Under the pieces are notes generated by a model. The model made no database searches. It saw nothing but the letters and a program-made list of their open reading frames with translations, and was not told the origin of the DNA. Positions 38,413 to 47,476 of a stretch of DNA of 64,000 bases are shown here, piece by piece. This DNA is from Lederbergia lenta NBRC 16444 (GTDB taxonomy: Bacteria > Bacillota > Bacilli > Bacillales > Bacillaceae_C): contig NZ_BCVC01000001.1 of NCBI RefSeq assembly GCF_001591545.1, positions 558,001 to 622,000 of the forward strand, in the 5' to 3' direction. Positions within the stretch are counted from its first letter, which is position 1, and every line of letters begins with the position of its first letter. The position numbers and the translations under genes are program-made.

Positions 38413-38460
38413 GTAAAAGAGGTTGCCTTAAATTTTATGTTTTAAGGCAACCTCTTTTAT
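38413..38460. terminator. Bidirectional terminator between lysC and yslB
   Basis: Perfect 18-base arms at 38415-38432 and 38441-38458, A/T-flanked so that both strands end in a T-run. Confidence 0.92.
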
Positions 38461-38479
38461 TTGTGGACCAATCACATAA

Positions 38480-38944
38480 TTATTTTATTATAGGATCTTT
38501 TAAGTCCCATCTTACAGTAAATATAACTTTATTTTGCTTTTTTGATATTTCTTCAAAAGCTTCGGTCACTGCTTGTTTTTGGGATTGAACTTGTTGAGCG
38601 ATGAATCCTGCTTCTAGTCGAAAGCATGGATCAGCTAACATTTGGAATCTTCTCTTTACGATGTCACCAGTCAATTCGAGCTTCATTTCATTTTTCGCTT
38701 CGTTGATCAAATCTAATTGGCCCCAACCAGCATCTAGAAAAAAGGATTCACTGTCTTCTAGAGAATCAACTGAAAATTTACGTGCTAGGTGTTTACCGGC
38801 CCAATAAGTAATTTCAGAGGTTTCCTTACCTAATAAATCAGGAATAAGAATATCACGAAGTAATTCATAGCCGAAAATTGGGACAGAATAGTTTTCATTT
38901 ATATCACTTTGCGTTTCAGGATTTTTATTTAATGAAGATTTCAA
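38480..38944 (-). CDS. yslB: YslB family protein (DUF2507)
   Basis: A 154-residue cytosolic protein matching YslB, with VPIFGYELLRDILIPDLLG, ITYWAGKHLARKF and AGFIAQQVQSQKQAVTEA as the family's conserved parts. The family resembles small V4R-like ligand-binding proteins, but the function is unknown. TTG start, with AGAGGGGAAT upstream. It is convergent with lysC and divergent from sdhCAB, as in B. subtilis. Confidence 0.9.
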   Translation of the reverse strand: MKSSLNKNPETQSDINENYSVPIFGYELLRDILIPDLLGKETSEITYWAGKHLARKFSVDSLEDSESFFLDAGWGQLDLINEAKNEMKLELTGDIVKRRFQMLADPCFRLEAGFIAQQVQSQKQAVTEAFEEISKKQNKVIFTVRWDLKDPIIK

Positions 38945-39063
38945 TTAATTCCCCTCTTTCTTTATGCACCTATTATATACAAAAAAAGACCAAATGGAAA
39001 AAAAGATGGCAATAAATAATAAAATTTTTTATTCAGAACTCATTGAAATATGTAACCGTTGCC

Positions 39064-39092
39064 TTGACGCTTCTGATAGTGAGGAGTAGAAT
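39064..39092 (+). promoter_or_regulatory. SigA promoter of sdhCAB
   Basis: TTGACG (39064-39069), a 17-base spacer and TAGAAT (39087-39092), about 120 bases before sdhC. The short open frame at 39043-39297 spans it and is not coding. Confidence 0.72.
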
Positions 39093-39209
39093 GGATATGT
39101 CACATAATCGATTAAAAAACTCTATGTTGTTGAATGAGCGAATATCCCATGCGGTATTTTTCAGCAATTTTCAGCAAAATAGAGGCTTAACAAATGAGGG
39201 GGGTAAATT

Positions 39210-39839
39210 GTGGCAGGAAAAAGCGAGTTTTATTGGCGCAGATTACACTCATTATTGGGTGTTATTCCAGTGGGCCTTTTTGTGGTACAACACTTAATAA
39301 TTAACCACTTTGCTACGCAGGGTGAAGAGGCATTTAATAAAGCCTCAGCATTTATGGGAAATCTTCCTTTTGTTATTTTCCTAGAATTTGCAGTTATATA
39401 CATACCAATCTTGTTTCATGGAATTCTTGGAATTTATATCGCGTTTACTGCAAAGAACAATCCGGTTAAGTTAAGCTATTTTAGAAATTGGATGTTTACG
39501 ATCCAAAGAATTACGGGTGTCCTCTTATTAGCATTTATCGCTTGGCATGTATGGGACACGCGGATTCAGAAGGCTTTCTTTGGTGTAGATGTAAATTTCG
39601 AGATGATGGAAAATGTTTTATCAAATCCAGTGGTATTAATTTTATATCTAATTGGTATTCTATCAGCTACATTCCATTTATCTAATGGCCTATGGTCATT
39701 CTTGGTAAGATGGGGTATTACACAATCTCCTAGCTCCCAACGTATTTCTTCATGGATAATGACTGGAGTATTTGTAGTACTTTCTATTATCGGTGTTCGT
39801 GCAGCATTTGCTTTCGTATACCCAGAGCTATTCGTCTGA
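39210..39839 (+). CDS. sdhC: Succinate dehydrogenase cytochrome b558 subunit
   Basis: A 209-residue membrane anchor of complex II with five membrane helices and the heme-ligand His residues expected in HSLLGVIPVGLFVVQH, LFHGILGIY, AWHVWDTR and FHLSNGLWSF. It passes electrons from the FeS subunit to menaquinone and fixes SdhAB to the membrane. GTG start after a GAGGGGGG ribosome site. First gene of sdhCAB. Confidence 0.97.
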   Translation: MAGKSEFYWRRLHSLLGVIPVGLFVVQHLIINHFATQGEEAFNKASAFMGNLPFVIFLEFAVIYIPILFHGILGIYIAFTAKNNPVKLSYFRNWMFTIQRITGVLLLAFIAWHVWDTRIQKAFFGVDVNFEMMENVLSNPVVLILYLIGILSATFHLSNGLWSFLVRWGITQSPSSQRISSWIMTGVFVVLSIIGVRAAFAFVYPELFV

Positions 39840-39902
39840 TAATGACTTAATAATTTGAAAACATGAGAGTGCAAAAGGTAAAAAAAAGGAGTGAATCACA
39901 CG

Positions 39903-41663
39903 ATGAGCAAGGGTAAAATCATCGTGGTCGGCGGTGGGTTAGCTGGCTTGATGGCTACAATTAAAATTGCAGAAGAAGGAAAAGAGGTTGACCTCTTTTC
40001 ATTAGTACCAGTAAAACGATCCCACTCTGTTTGTGCACAGGGAGGAATTAATGGGGCTGTAAATACAAAAGGAGAAGGAGATTCTCCTCTTATCCATTTT
40101 GATGACACAGTATATGGTGGCGACTTTTTAGCAAACCAACCACCTGTGAAAGCAATGTGTGAAGCAGCACCTGGAATTATCAACTTGCTAGATCGGATGG
40201 GTGTTATGTTTAATAGAACACCTGAAGGATTACTAGATTTCCGTCGTTTTGGTGGAACACAGCATCATAGAACAGCCTTTGCTGGAGCAACAACAGGACA
40301 ACAGCTTTTATATGCACTTGACGAACAAGTTCGCCGTCATGAGGTTGCAGGACTTGTTAGCAAGTACGAAGGCTGGGAATTTCTCGGTATTATTAAAGAT
40401 GATGAAGGAAATTGTCGCGGAATCGTTGCGCAAAATCTAACTTCAATGGAAATCCAATCATTTCCTGCCGACGCTGTTATCATGGCATCAGGTGGGCCAG
40501 GAATCATTTTTGGAAAATCAACAAACTCTGTTATTAATACGGGTGCAGCAGCATCTATCGTATACCAACAAGGCGCAGCATATGCAAATGGGGAGTTTAT
40601 TCAGATCCATCCGACTGCTATCCCAGGAGACGATAAACTTCGCTTGATGAGTGAATCTGCTCGTGGTGAAGGTGGACGAGTATGGACTTATAAAGACGGG
40701 AAACCTTGGTACTTCCTTGAGGAAAAATATCCTGCTTACGGAAACCTAGTACCTCGTGACATTGCAACAAGAGAAATCTTTGATGTATGTGTTAATATGA
40801 AGCTTGGTATCAATGGAGAAAACATGGTTTACCTAGATTTATCTCATAAAGATCCACATGAACTTGATGTTAAACTTGGTGGGATTATCGAAATCTATGA
40901 GAAATTTACAGGTGATGACCCTCGTAAAGTTCCCATGAAAATCTTTCCAGCTGTCCATTATTCTATGGGCGGTCTATGGGTTGACTATGAGCAACATACG
41001 AGTATTCCAGGGCTGTTTGCTGCTGGAGAATGTGATTATTCACAACATGGAGCGAACCGCTTAGGTGCCAACTCATTACTTTCAGCTATATATGGTGGAA
41101 TGGTTGCAGGACCTGAAGCTGCAAAATATATCGATGGTCTAGAGAGAAGCTCTGACGCTTTACCATCCTCATTGTTTGATAACGCCGCTAAACAAGAACA
41201 AGAAAAGTGGAACGACATCTTATCGCTTGATGGTACAGAAAATGCTTATGTTCTCCATAAAGAGTTAGGCGAATGGATGACAAATAACGTTACGGTTGTT
41301 CGTTACAACGATAAATTACAACAAACAGATGATAAAATAGTAGAGTTAATGGAACGATATAAAAATATTAATATTAATGATACAGCGAATTGGAGTAACC
41401 AAGGAGCTGCATTTACAAGGCAATTATGGCATATGCTTCAATTGGGACGTGTCATCACAATTGGCGCTCTAAACAGAAATGAAAGTCGGGGAGCACACTA
41501 TAAGCCAGATTTCCCAGACCGTAATGATGAAGAATTTCTAAAAACAACGATGGCGACATACAATCCAGAAACGAATTCTCCGGAATTCAGTTATGAAGAG
41601 GTGGATGTATCCCTTATTAAGCCTCGTAAACGCGACTATTCTAAACAGAAAGAGGAGAAATAA
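39903..41663 (+). CDS. sdhA: Succinate dehydrogenase flavoprotein subunit
   Basis: A 586-residue FAD subunit, the B. subtilis length. N-terminal dinucleotide-binding GGGLAGLMATIK, the SVCAQGGINGAVNTKGEGDS loop holding the FAD-linking region, HPTAIPGDDKLR and a catalytic Arg in ESARGEGGR are visible. It oxidises succinate to fumarate on the inner membrane face. I chose the ATG at 39903 (AAGGAGTGA upstream); the GTG at 39891 is part of the open frame but lies at the ribosome site. Confidence 0.98.
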   Translation: MSKGKIIVVGGGLAGLMATIKIAEEGKEVDLFSLVPVKRSHSVCAQGGINGAVNTKGEGDSPLIHFDDTVYGGDFLANQPPVKAMCEAAPGIINLLDRMGVMFNRTPEGLLDFRRFGGTQHHRTAFAGATTGQQLLYALDEQVRRHEVAGLVSKYEGWEFLGIIKDDEGNCRGIVAQNLTSMEIQSFPADAVIMASGGPGIIFGKSTNSVINTGAAASIVYQQGAAYANGEFIQIHPTAIPGDDKLRLMSESARGEGGRVWTYKDGKPWYFLEEKYPAYGNLVPRDIATREIFDVCVNMKLGINGENMVYLDLSHKDPHELDVKLGGIIEIYEKFTGDDPRKVPMKIFPAVHYSMGGLWVDYEQHTSIPGLFAAGECDYSQHGANRLGANSLLSAIYGGMVAGPEAAKYIDGLERSSDALPSSLFDNAAKQEQEKWNDILSLDGTENAYVLHKELGEWMTNNVTVVRYNDKLQQTDDKIVELMERYKNININDTANWSNQGAAFTRQLWHMLQLGRVITIGALNRNESRGAHYKPDFPDRNDEEFLKTTMATYNPETNSPEFSYEEVDVSLIKPRKRDYSKQKEEK

Positions 41664-41665
41664 GG

Positions 41666-42433
41666 ATGAGTGAAAATAAAAAGATTACCTTTATCATAAC
41701 TCGTCAAGATAATCCTGATTCACAGCCATATGAAGAGAAATTTGAGCTGGACTATCGTCCTAACATGAATGTCATATCAGCGCTGATGGAAATCCGTCGT
41801 AATCCCGTAAATGCAGAAGGGAAAAAAACAACTCCGGTTAATTGGGATATGAACTGTCTTGAGGAAGTATGTGGAGCATGTTCAATGAACATTAACGGGA
41901 AACCTCGACAATCTTGTACAGCCCTTGTCGATAAATTAGAACAGCCAATTCGTCTGGCTCCGATGGCTACATTTCCAGTCGTACGCGATCTTGTAATTGA
42001 TAGAAGTAGAATGTTTGATTCCTTGAAACGTATTAAGGCATGGATTCCTATTGACGGTACTTACGATCTTGGACCGGGACCACGTATGCCTGAGAGAAAA
42101 CGTCAATGGGCTTACGAACTATCTAAATGTATGACATGTGGTGTTTGTCTTGAAGCATGTCCAAACGTAAATAGCCAATCTGAATTTATCGGACCAGCAT
42201 TCTTATCACTTGTTCGTTTATATAATGCGCACCCAACGGGTGCTATGAATAAGGATGAACGTTTAGAAGCATTGATGGGGGATGGCGGTATTTCTAATTG
42301 CGGAAACTCACAAAACTGTGTGGAAGTTTGTCCAAAAGGTATTCCGCTTACAACTTCCATTGCATCAATGAACCGTGCAACAAATATTCAAATGTTTAAA
42401 AACTTCTTCGGAAGCGATCATATGGTAGACTAA
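41666..42433 (+). CDS. sdhB: Succinate dehydrogenase iron-sulfur subunit
   Basis: A 255-residue FeS subunit, 2 bases after sdhA. The 2Fe-2S ligands are in CLEEVCGACSMNINGK with the last Cys in RQSC, and the 4Fe-4S and 3Fe-4S ligands in CMTCGVCLEACP and CGNSQNCVEVCPKG. It carries electrons from SdhA to SdhC. A clear terminator follows. Confidence 0.98.
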   Translation: MSENKKITFIITRQDNPDSQPYEEKFELDYRPNMNVISALMEIRRNPVNAEGKKTTPVNWDMNCLEEVCGACSMNINGKPRQSCTALVDKLEQPIRLAPMATFPVVRDLVIDRSRMFDSLKRIKAWIPIDGTYDLGPGPRMPERKRQWAYELSKCMTCGVCLEACPNVNSQSEFIGPAFLSLVRLYNAHPTGAMNKDERLEALMGDGGISNCGNSQNCVEVCPKGIPLTTSIASMNRATNIQMFKNFFGSDHMVD

Positions 42434-42472
42434 CATCTTACTAAGGGAATCAATCTCCCTGTGGCATGGATG

Positions 42473-42513
42473 AAAACAGGATCTGTCCTTAAGGCAGATC
42501 CTGTTTTGTTTAA
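42473..42513 (+). terminator. Terminator of sdhCAB
   Basis: AAAACAGGATCTG (42473-42485) pairs with CAGATCCTGTTTT (42495-42507), followed by GTTT. Confidence 0.88.
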
Positions 42514-42541
42514 GTAATATATCGAGAATGGGGGAAAGAAA

Positions 42542-42994
42542 TTGAAGAAAGCAACATATATTAAAGATATGGAGTCGTGGAAAAAGGAATTTACATTTTT
42601 TCATGAGATAATAGTTCGCTTTTCTGAAACAGATATGTTTGGACATATGAATAATACCGTACCATTCGTATATTTTGAAGAGGCAAGAATCGAGTATTTC
42701 AAAAAACTTGGCTTTATGAATAATTGGTTAAAGCCGGATAATGAAACGATGCCTGTTGTTGCAGATCTACAATGTGATTTTTTTAGGCAAGTTTATTTTG
42801 GGGAAAAATTAAAAATATATGTGAAATCTTCAGAAGTAGGTACCTCTTCCGTTGAACTCCATTATTTCGGTGAAAAGGAAGATGGATCGATTTGTTTTTC
42901 CGGAAGAGGAAGAATGGTTCAATACTCTAAAAAAAGCGGTAAAGGTGAGCCTTGGACAGAGGAAATGAAAGCAAAATTACTATCGCAACTCTAA
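42542..42994 (+). CDS. ysmA: 4HBT hot-dog thioesterase YsmA
   Basis: A 150-residue acyl-CoA thioesterase-like protein. The hot-dog fold signature with the catalytic Asp is in IIVRFSETDMFGHMNNTVPF, followed by YFEEARIEYFKKLG. The substrate is unknown. TTG start with GGGGGAAAG upstream. It lies between sdhB and gerE as in B. subtilis; B. subtilis YsmA is 146 residues. Confidence 0.88.
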   Translation: MKKATYIKDMESWKKEFTFFHEIIVRFSETDMFGHMNNTVPFVYFEEARIEYFKKLGFMNNWLKPDNETMPVVADLQCDFFRQVYFGEKLKIYVKSSEVGTSSVELHYFGEKEDGSICFSGRGRMVQYSKKSGKGEPWTEEMKAKLLSQL

Positions 42995-43046
42995 AAATTT
43001 TCAACTTTTTATTGCCTATTTAATCAATTCCCTCCTTCTTCATGTC

Positions 43047-43074
43047 ACTTACATTATTTGTTTTACATATGATA
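43047..43074 (+). promoter_or_regulatory. SigK-type promoter of gerE
   Basis: CATATGATA (43066-43074) is an exact fit to the SigK -10 pattern CATANNNTA, about 65 bases before gerE. An AC-containing -35 (AC at 43047-43048, 17 bases away) is plausible. SigK transcription of gerE is known in B. subtilis. Confidence 0.65.
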
Positions 43075-43138
43075 GGGTGACAATCAAAATACCCATCCCG
43101 CGGTTTAAAGCTGGCGAAGGCAAGGAGGGTTATAATAG

Positions 43139-43363
43139 TTGAAGGAGAATGAATACACTCACAAACCGCTGCTCACAAAAAGAGAAAAAGAAGTATTTGA
43201 ACTGTTAGTACAGGACAAAACAACGAAAGATATTGCTCAAGAACTGTTTATTAGTGAAAAGACAGTTCGAAATCATATATCGAACGCCATGCAAAAGTTG
43301 GGGGTCAAAGGGCGATCTCAAGCTGTTGTTGAATTACTGCGCATGGGAGAATTAAAGTTATAA
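43139..43363 (+). CDS. gerE: Spore coat/germination regulator GerE
   Basis: A 74-residue LuxR-type regulator, the B. subtilis length, acting late in the mother cell to control coat genes. It is nothing but a helix-turn-helix unit: LTKREKEVFELLVQDKTTKD and IAQELFISEKTVRNHISNAM, then KLGVKGRSQAVVELLRMGEL. TTG start after AGGAGGG. In B. subtilis racE and rph follow; here the conserved order ends. Confidence 0.97.
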   Translation: MKENEYTHKPLLTKREKEVFELLVQDKTTKDIAQELFISEKTVRNHISNAMQKLGVKGRSQAVVELLRMGELKL

Positions 43364-43365
43364 AA

Positions 43366-43407
43366 TCAAAGCCGGCTGTCCGATTGGGAGCCGGTTTTGT
43401 CTTTGAT
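43366..43407 (+). terminator. Terminator of gerE
   Basis: AAAGCCGGCT and AGCCGGTTTT arms surround TGTCCGATTGGG. A nearly identical hairpin occurs at 61515-61552. Confidence 0.82.
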
Positions 43408-43703
43408 ACCTAAATTAAAAATAACCAAAATGATAATAACATATGGAGGTATATTAATAAAAATGGCGGTGTCAAAATGCCTAATAAATTTCCATGTTTT
43501 TTAACTGTTTTGTCTTTTTCCTTTTAAATATTTAATAAAGTAACGAGCATCCCTTTACTTACAGACTATATAGGTCTAATGACCTGACGTTTTTACGTGC
43601 TAATTATGCATAATGAAGAGGTATGATACGTCTTTATGCTGATTTAATAATTAGTAAATTATGTTAATATAGGGTGAGTTTGATGAAATCGGGGGTTGCA
43701 AAA
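43408..43703. other. Gene-free AT-rich region after gerE
   Basis: Nothing recognisable in about 270 bases. An ATGTTAATATAGGG stretch near 43660 could contain the -10 of the next gene (TTAATAT), without a clear -35. Confidence 0.4.
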
Positions 43704-45014
43704 ATGACAAAAAGATTAATCATGTTATTCACCACAATGTTGCTAGCTGCATTAGTTATTAGTGCATGTGGAAGTAAGGAAGTAAAAAAGGAAGAATCCG
43801 AAGATAAAACGGATAATAAGGTAGCTGAAAAAGTAAAAGCTGAAGAGGAAAAGGATAAAGACAAAGATAAAGAGACTGAAGAAGATGTAGATGATGAGAG
43901 TGAGAAAGAAGGCAATACTGCGGATAACACAACTTCCAAGGATTTCGCAGAAATGATTACTTATATGGAAGAAGAAACAGAAGGAACAACAAAAGTACTA
44001 TATGAAAACAATGAGCCGCAAGTACATAATGCAGACGGTGTTTCTATTTCATTAGATTCATACGTATTGGTAGAATTAAACGATTTTCACACGGACTTTA
44101 ATATTCCGTTCAATGACCAAACAGATGGAGGAGTTATTCTTGCTCACTATACAGTGAAGAATGAGCTAGATAAGGATGCATACTTTATGCCTGCGCTCTA
44201 TTTATCCTTTACTGGCGCTCCAAAAGCATATAATAATTATCGCGATTTACTTCCTAGAGAAGATCAATTACCAGAAAAAATATCACCTCCAAATGATTAT
44301 TTAATCAAGGCAGGGGAAACAATAACAGGTTATTATGCGTACCCATTTAGCAAAGATGACTTAGCGACAATTCTAGAATTGTCAACTGTAGTCGTAGAGG
44401 TTCCTAAACCACATGCTGAAAAAGGAGATGTCAATTCGAATTTTGGTAAAGAAGGGAAATTTACATTAAGTCTGAATGCGGATGGCGCCGCCAAAATAGC
44501 AGACAATGAAGCATTTTATCAAGATCGGGCGACAAGGGAAGATATGGGCGATAAGAAGATGGTAAAGGAAAAGGATGGCATCAATAAAAGTGAAACATTA
44601 GGTGATGTTACGGTTACTTTGGATGGATATCAATTTACTGAATTCACGCCAAATGCGGAGGAGGCGCCACGCTTTTCATCCTTTACGAATGGAATTACTT
44701 TACTAACAATTAAGTTGAAATTAGATAACAAAGGAACAGACGATATTGGTTTGTCATCCATGAGTTCTAAATTAACGGTCAATGATGGTGCTCAATACTT
44801 ACTTAATGAAGGTATGTTACTTAATTATCGTAATGATGATATCGTTAAAACTGGCGAATCGGGTGAGTTATTACAAATCTTCGTCCTAGATCAAGAACAA
44901 TATGAGAAGATTTGGAAAGACAAAGCCTTTGAATTTGAAATTGGTCCAATTAGAAATACCGAGGCAAAAGATATTTCTAAAGGAAAAAAAGCTACTTTTA
45001 ATTTACCAAACTAA
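43704..45014 (+). CDS. DUF5068-like lipoprotein
   Basis: A 436-residue secreted lipoprotein. The signal peptide MTKRLIMLFTTMLLAALVIS ends in a lipobox before AC. Then comes a highly charged Lys/Glu/Asp linker (about 25-80), and two related beta-rich halves (starting near VSISLDSYVLVELNDFHTD and VTVTLDGYQFTEFTPN). The layout and phrases such as DGGVILAHYTVKN and LLTIKLKLDNKGTDDIG match the DUF5068 lipoproteins of the Bacillus cereus group as I recall them; function is unknown. I chose the ATG at 43704, 8 bases after GGGGG; the ATG at 43683 is possible. Confidence 0.75.
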   Translation: MTKRLIMLFTTMLLAALVISACGSKEVKKEESEDKTDNKVAEKVKAEEEKDKDKDKETEEDVDDESEKEGNTADNTTSKDFAEMITYMEEETEGTTKVLYENNEPQVHNADGVSISLDSYVLVELNDFHTDFNIPFNDQTDGGVILAHYTVKNELDKDAYFMPALYLSFTGAPKAYNNYRDLLPREDQLPEKISPPNDYLIKAGETITGYYAYPFSKDDLATILELSTVVVEVPKPHAEKGDVNSNFGKEGKFTLSLNADGAAKIADNEAFYQDRATREDMGDKKMVKEKDGINKSETLGDVTVTLDGYQFTEFTPNAEEAPRFSSFTNGITLLTIKLKLDNKGTDDIGLSSMSSKLTVNDGAQYLLNEGMLLNYRNDDIVKTGESGELLQIFVLDQEQYEKIWKDKAFEFEIGPIRNTEAKDISKGKKATFNLPN

Positions 45015-45025
45015 TAATACCTATA

Positions 45026-45069
45026 AAAAAATCCCCCTGAAACGAATCTACTATTCAGGGGGATTTTTG
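45026..45069. terminator. Terminator after the DUF5068-like gene
   Basis: AAAAATCCCCCTGAA and TTCAGGGGGATTTTT are exact 15-base complements; it can work on both strands. Confidence 0.92.
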
Positions 45070-45148
45070 GAAAATCTATTCATAAAAGAAGCGTCATATT
45101 AAACAGGAGTAGGTAGCTTTTATTTAACGCAATTATAGCGGCCTAAAA

Positions 45149-46855
45149 TTAATATTCAACTTTAGCGCGAAAATGTGTTTTAGCGAAAGCTTCTTCATCT
45201 GGATCAAAATAATCTTCCGTGTATTTTGCTACAAACTTGTCTTTGTCGACATATCCAGAACCCCATGTTGGATCCATTATTAGCCACTCACCATCTACTT
45301 TTACTTCTACCCAAGCATGGCGTGCCCGGTTGAATCCAGAGCCTGCATGGCCAGTGACAAATCTAGCTTCCTTACCACTGGCACGTAGTAAGGCAATAGC
45401 GAGATAGGAATAGTCTTGGCAAACTCCGGTTTTTAAATCGAGTACTTTTAATGCACTGTCATCCCAAGCGAACTCATCATTTTTTAACTTTGCGACATCA
45501 TAGGATATTGTTTTCGCACTATACTCATAAATAGCTTTTGCTATTTCTCTATCTGTCTTTTTATCTTTCGTCAAGTCATTCGCAATCGCAATGATTTCTG
45601 GTGAATCTGATTGGATACCTCTTGAAGGTAATAGATCAGGATTACCCTCAGTCGCTGTATTTTCCACATGGAACTTAGCTACCCCAAAAAATTTAAAATG
45701 ACTGCTGTTTTCTTCTTTAATTTCCGGAACACTGACTACTATTTCATATTTTCCGGGACCAAATCGCAGATAGAATGAGTCATCGAATGTAAAGTCGTTT
45801 ACTGGAATGACATCCAACGCTTCTTCGCCATCTTTTTTAGTTGTAATATAAAGATGTGTCGTTTCTTTTGCGAATGGTGCATCTTCGTCAATCGATCCCT
45901 GTATCCGATAGGTTAGTTCTGTTTCTTCGCCTCCAAAGGAAGGGGAGGAAAGTGTAACGCCTCTCTCATCGTATTCTGTAAAATAAGTAATGGGTTCAGT
46001 AACAAGATCGGATTCATTCTCTATGTAAAGTGTCGTTGCTTCCTGAAAATAGTTTGTTTTTTCTTTGTCGGGAACATAGACTTTTAATTGATGAACGCCT
46101 TTTCCGTAAAAAAGTGGGATATCATAAGTAAATTTTTTATCTTTTATAGGGAGCATATGTTTCCAGGTTTCCCCATCCTTTTTTAACTCAATCATTAATT
46201 CATTGTTACCATCAGTCAGATTGGTTTCCCCTTTTAAAGTGAAGACCTCATTGCCTTCTATAAAACCACTACTTGGAGCTTCAATGTTGAGCTCAGCTTC
46301 TTGTGCAAATGGACTATATGTAATATCACGGTGTATTGTTGGATTGACGTTAATAACGTTGATTTTTGCGAGATCATAATAATAATTGTCTTTATCTTTA
46401 CTAGGTAGAAGTACGTTTATACGATATTCTCCTTCTCCATTATAAAGTATCACCTTTTGTTTAAACTTTCCATCTTCTATTGGCGCATAGTATTCGAGAG
46501 AGTCACTAGTCGAGGCATTCCCAACAAAATGAATTTTTATCCATGCAAAATCCCCTCTTAGTTGATCATGCTTTTCTATATTACCTTCTATTAATACCGT
46601 TTCACTAACAGCAAATTTTTGGTGTGTTGGGTTTTTTAAGCTGGCGCCAACTTCCTCACCATAGGTTGTTAATTCAAGCGGTTTGAGCTCTAATTCTGCA
46701 TTCTTTTCTTTGACTGCCAATTCGTATTTATTCTCTTGTTTTTGCTCTTCCGTTTGTTCACTCGTTTTCGTAGAAAGTGGAGCCTTTTCACATGCAGAAA
46801 ATAGAAATAGACTAATAATTATTAAGAAAAATCGAGATACATGTGTGATGGACAT
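45149..46855 (-). CDS. Transglutaminase-like lipoprotein with three beta repeats
   Basis: A 568-residue secreted lipoprotein. The signal peptide ends in the lipobox LFSAC. Three tandem ~110-residue domains follow, each ending in a similar phrase (LYNGEGEYRINVLLP, LFYGKGVHQLKVYVP, LRFGPGKYEIVVSVP), so they look like duplicated beta-sandwich modules. The C-terminal ~130 residues are a transglutaminase-core domain with the Cys in TGVCQDYSYLAIALLR, the His in RHAWVEVKVDGEW and the Asp in LIMDPTWGSGY. It may be a surface protease or cross-linking enzyme; substrate unknown. I chose the ATG at 46855, 7 bases after GGGGG. Confidence 0.85.
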   Translation of the reverse strand: MSITHVSRFFLIIISLFLFSACEKAPLSTKTSEQTEEQKQENKYELAVKEKNAELELKPLELTTYGEEVGASLKNPTHQKFAVSETVLIEGNIEKHDQLRGDFAWIKIHFVGNASTSDSLEYYAPIEDGKFKQKVILYNGEGEYRINVLLPSKDKDNYYYDLAKINVINVNPTIHRDITYSPFAQEAELNIEAPSSGFIEGNEVFTLKGETNLTDGNNELMIELKKDGETWKHMLPIKDKKFTYDIPLFYGKGVHQLKVYVPDKEKTNYFQEATTLYIENESDLVTEPITYFTEYDERGVTLSSPSFGGEETELTYRIQGSIDEDAPFAKETTHLYITTKKDGEEALDVIPVNDFTFDDSFYLRFGPGKYEIVVSVPEIKEENSSHFKFFGVAKFHVENTATEGNPDLLPSRGIQSDSPEIIAIANDLTKDKKTDREIAKAIYEYSAKTISYDVAKLKNDEFAWDDSALKVLDLKTGVCQDYSYLAIALLRASGKEARFVTGHAGSGFNRARHAWVEVKVDGEWLIMDPTWGSGYVDKDKFVAKYTEDYFDPDEEAFAKTHFRAKVEY

Positions 46856-47126
46856 TGTTAACCCCCTAGATTTTAAAATCATTTCTATGAATATTAATTG
46901 TTTCATAGGAAGAATAAGAAGATATATGTATTGTGACTAGTCATTGTGATATCTGCATTGAAAACTGATGAAATATGTTTATATCTATTATCCACAATAA
47001 CGAGTGAGAGTACAAAGGTATTTAGTATGAGATAGAAGCCACGAGTAGGATGGAAAAGGAGAGAAACACAAAAATCTAAAAGGAGCTCTTCTTGAGGTAT
47101 TGTATAAAAACATTTCACGAAATATA

Positions 47127-47154
47127 TTGACTATTTGACTGTTATTGATATAAT
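47127..47154 (+). promoter_or_regulatory. Promoter of the SAM-riboswitch operon
   Basis: TTGACT (47127-47132), a 16-base spacer and TATAAT (47149-47154), about 30 bases before the aptamer. Confidence 0.78.
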
Positions 47155-47184
47155 TACAATCATAAAAATAATTAAATATTTTTT

Positions 47185-47357
47185 CTTATCAAGAGAGGTG
47201 TAGGGACTGACCCGTTTGAAACCTCAGCAACCAGCAATTATTTGCACGGTGCTAATTTCAGAAGGATACATTTGTATTCTAAAGATGAGTTTATGAAAAT
47301 GCTAAAAATCTTTAATTTAGCCCTCCTCTCATCTTGTGTTGATCGGGGGGCTTTTCA
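47185..47357 (+). ncRNA. SAM riboswitch (S-box) with terminator
   Basis: The aptamer opens with CTTATCAAGAGAGGTGTAGG and has GACTGACCC, GAAACCTCAGCAACC and GGTGCTAATTTC, all conserved S-box parts; it closes near 47290. The terminator is AGCCCTCC (47319-47326) with GGGGGGCT (47345-47352) and a short T-run. SAM should turn the two genes off; they are on when sulfur amino acids are scarce. Confidence 0.96.
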
Positions 47358-47476
47358 TTTTCAGGGAATAATAGGCAATATGCTTTGTTTAAATCCAACT
47401 AAACTTATAGAAATAATTTATTTGAAGTAATTTCCAAAAAAATATGAACACTTATTAAAAAGGGAAGAGGATGATT

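Noticed and set aside
39043-39297. 84-codon frame before sdhC
   Set aside because: It spans the sdh promoter and ribosome site and overlaps sdhC out of frame.
47242-47430. 62-codon frame inside the riboswitch
   Set aside because: It overlaps the S-box aptamer and terminator, which explain the sequence.
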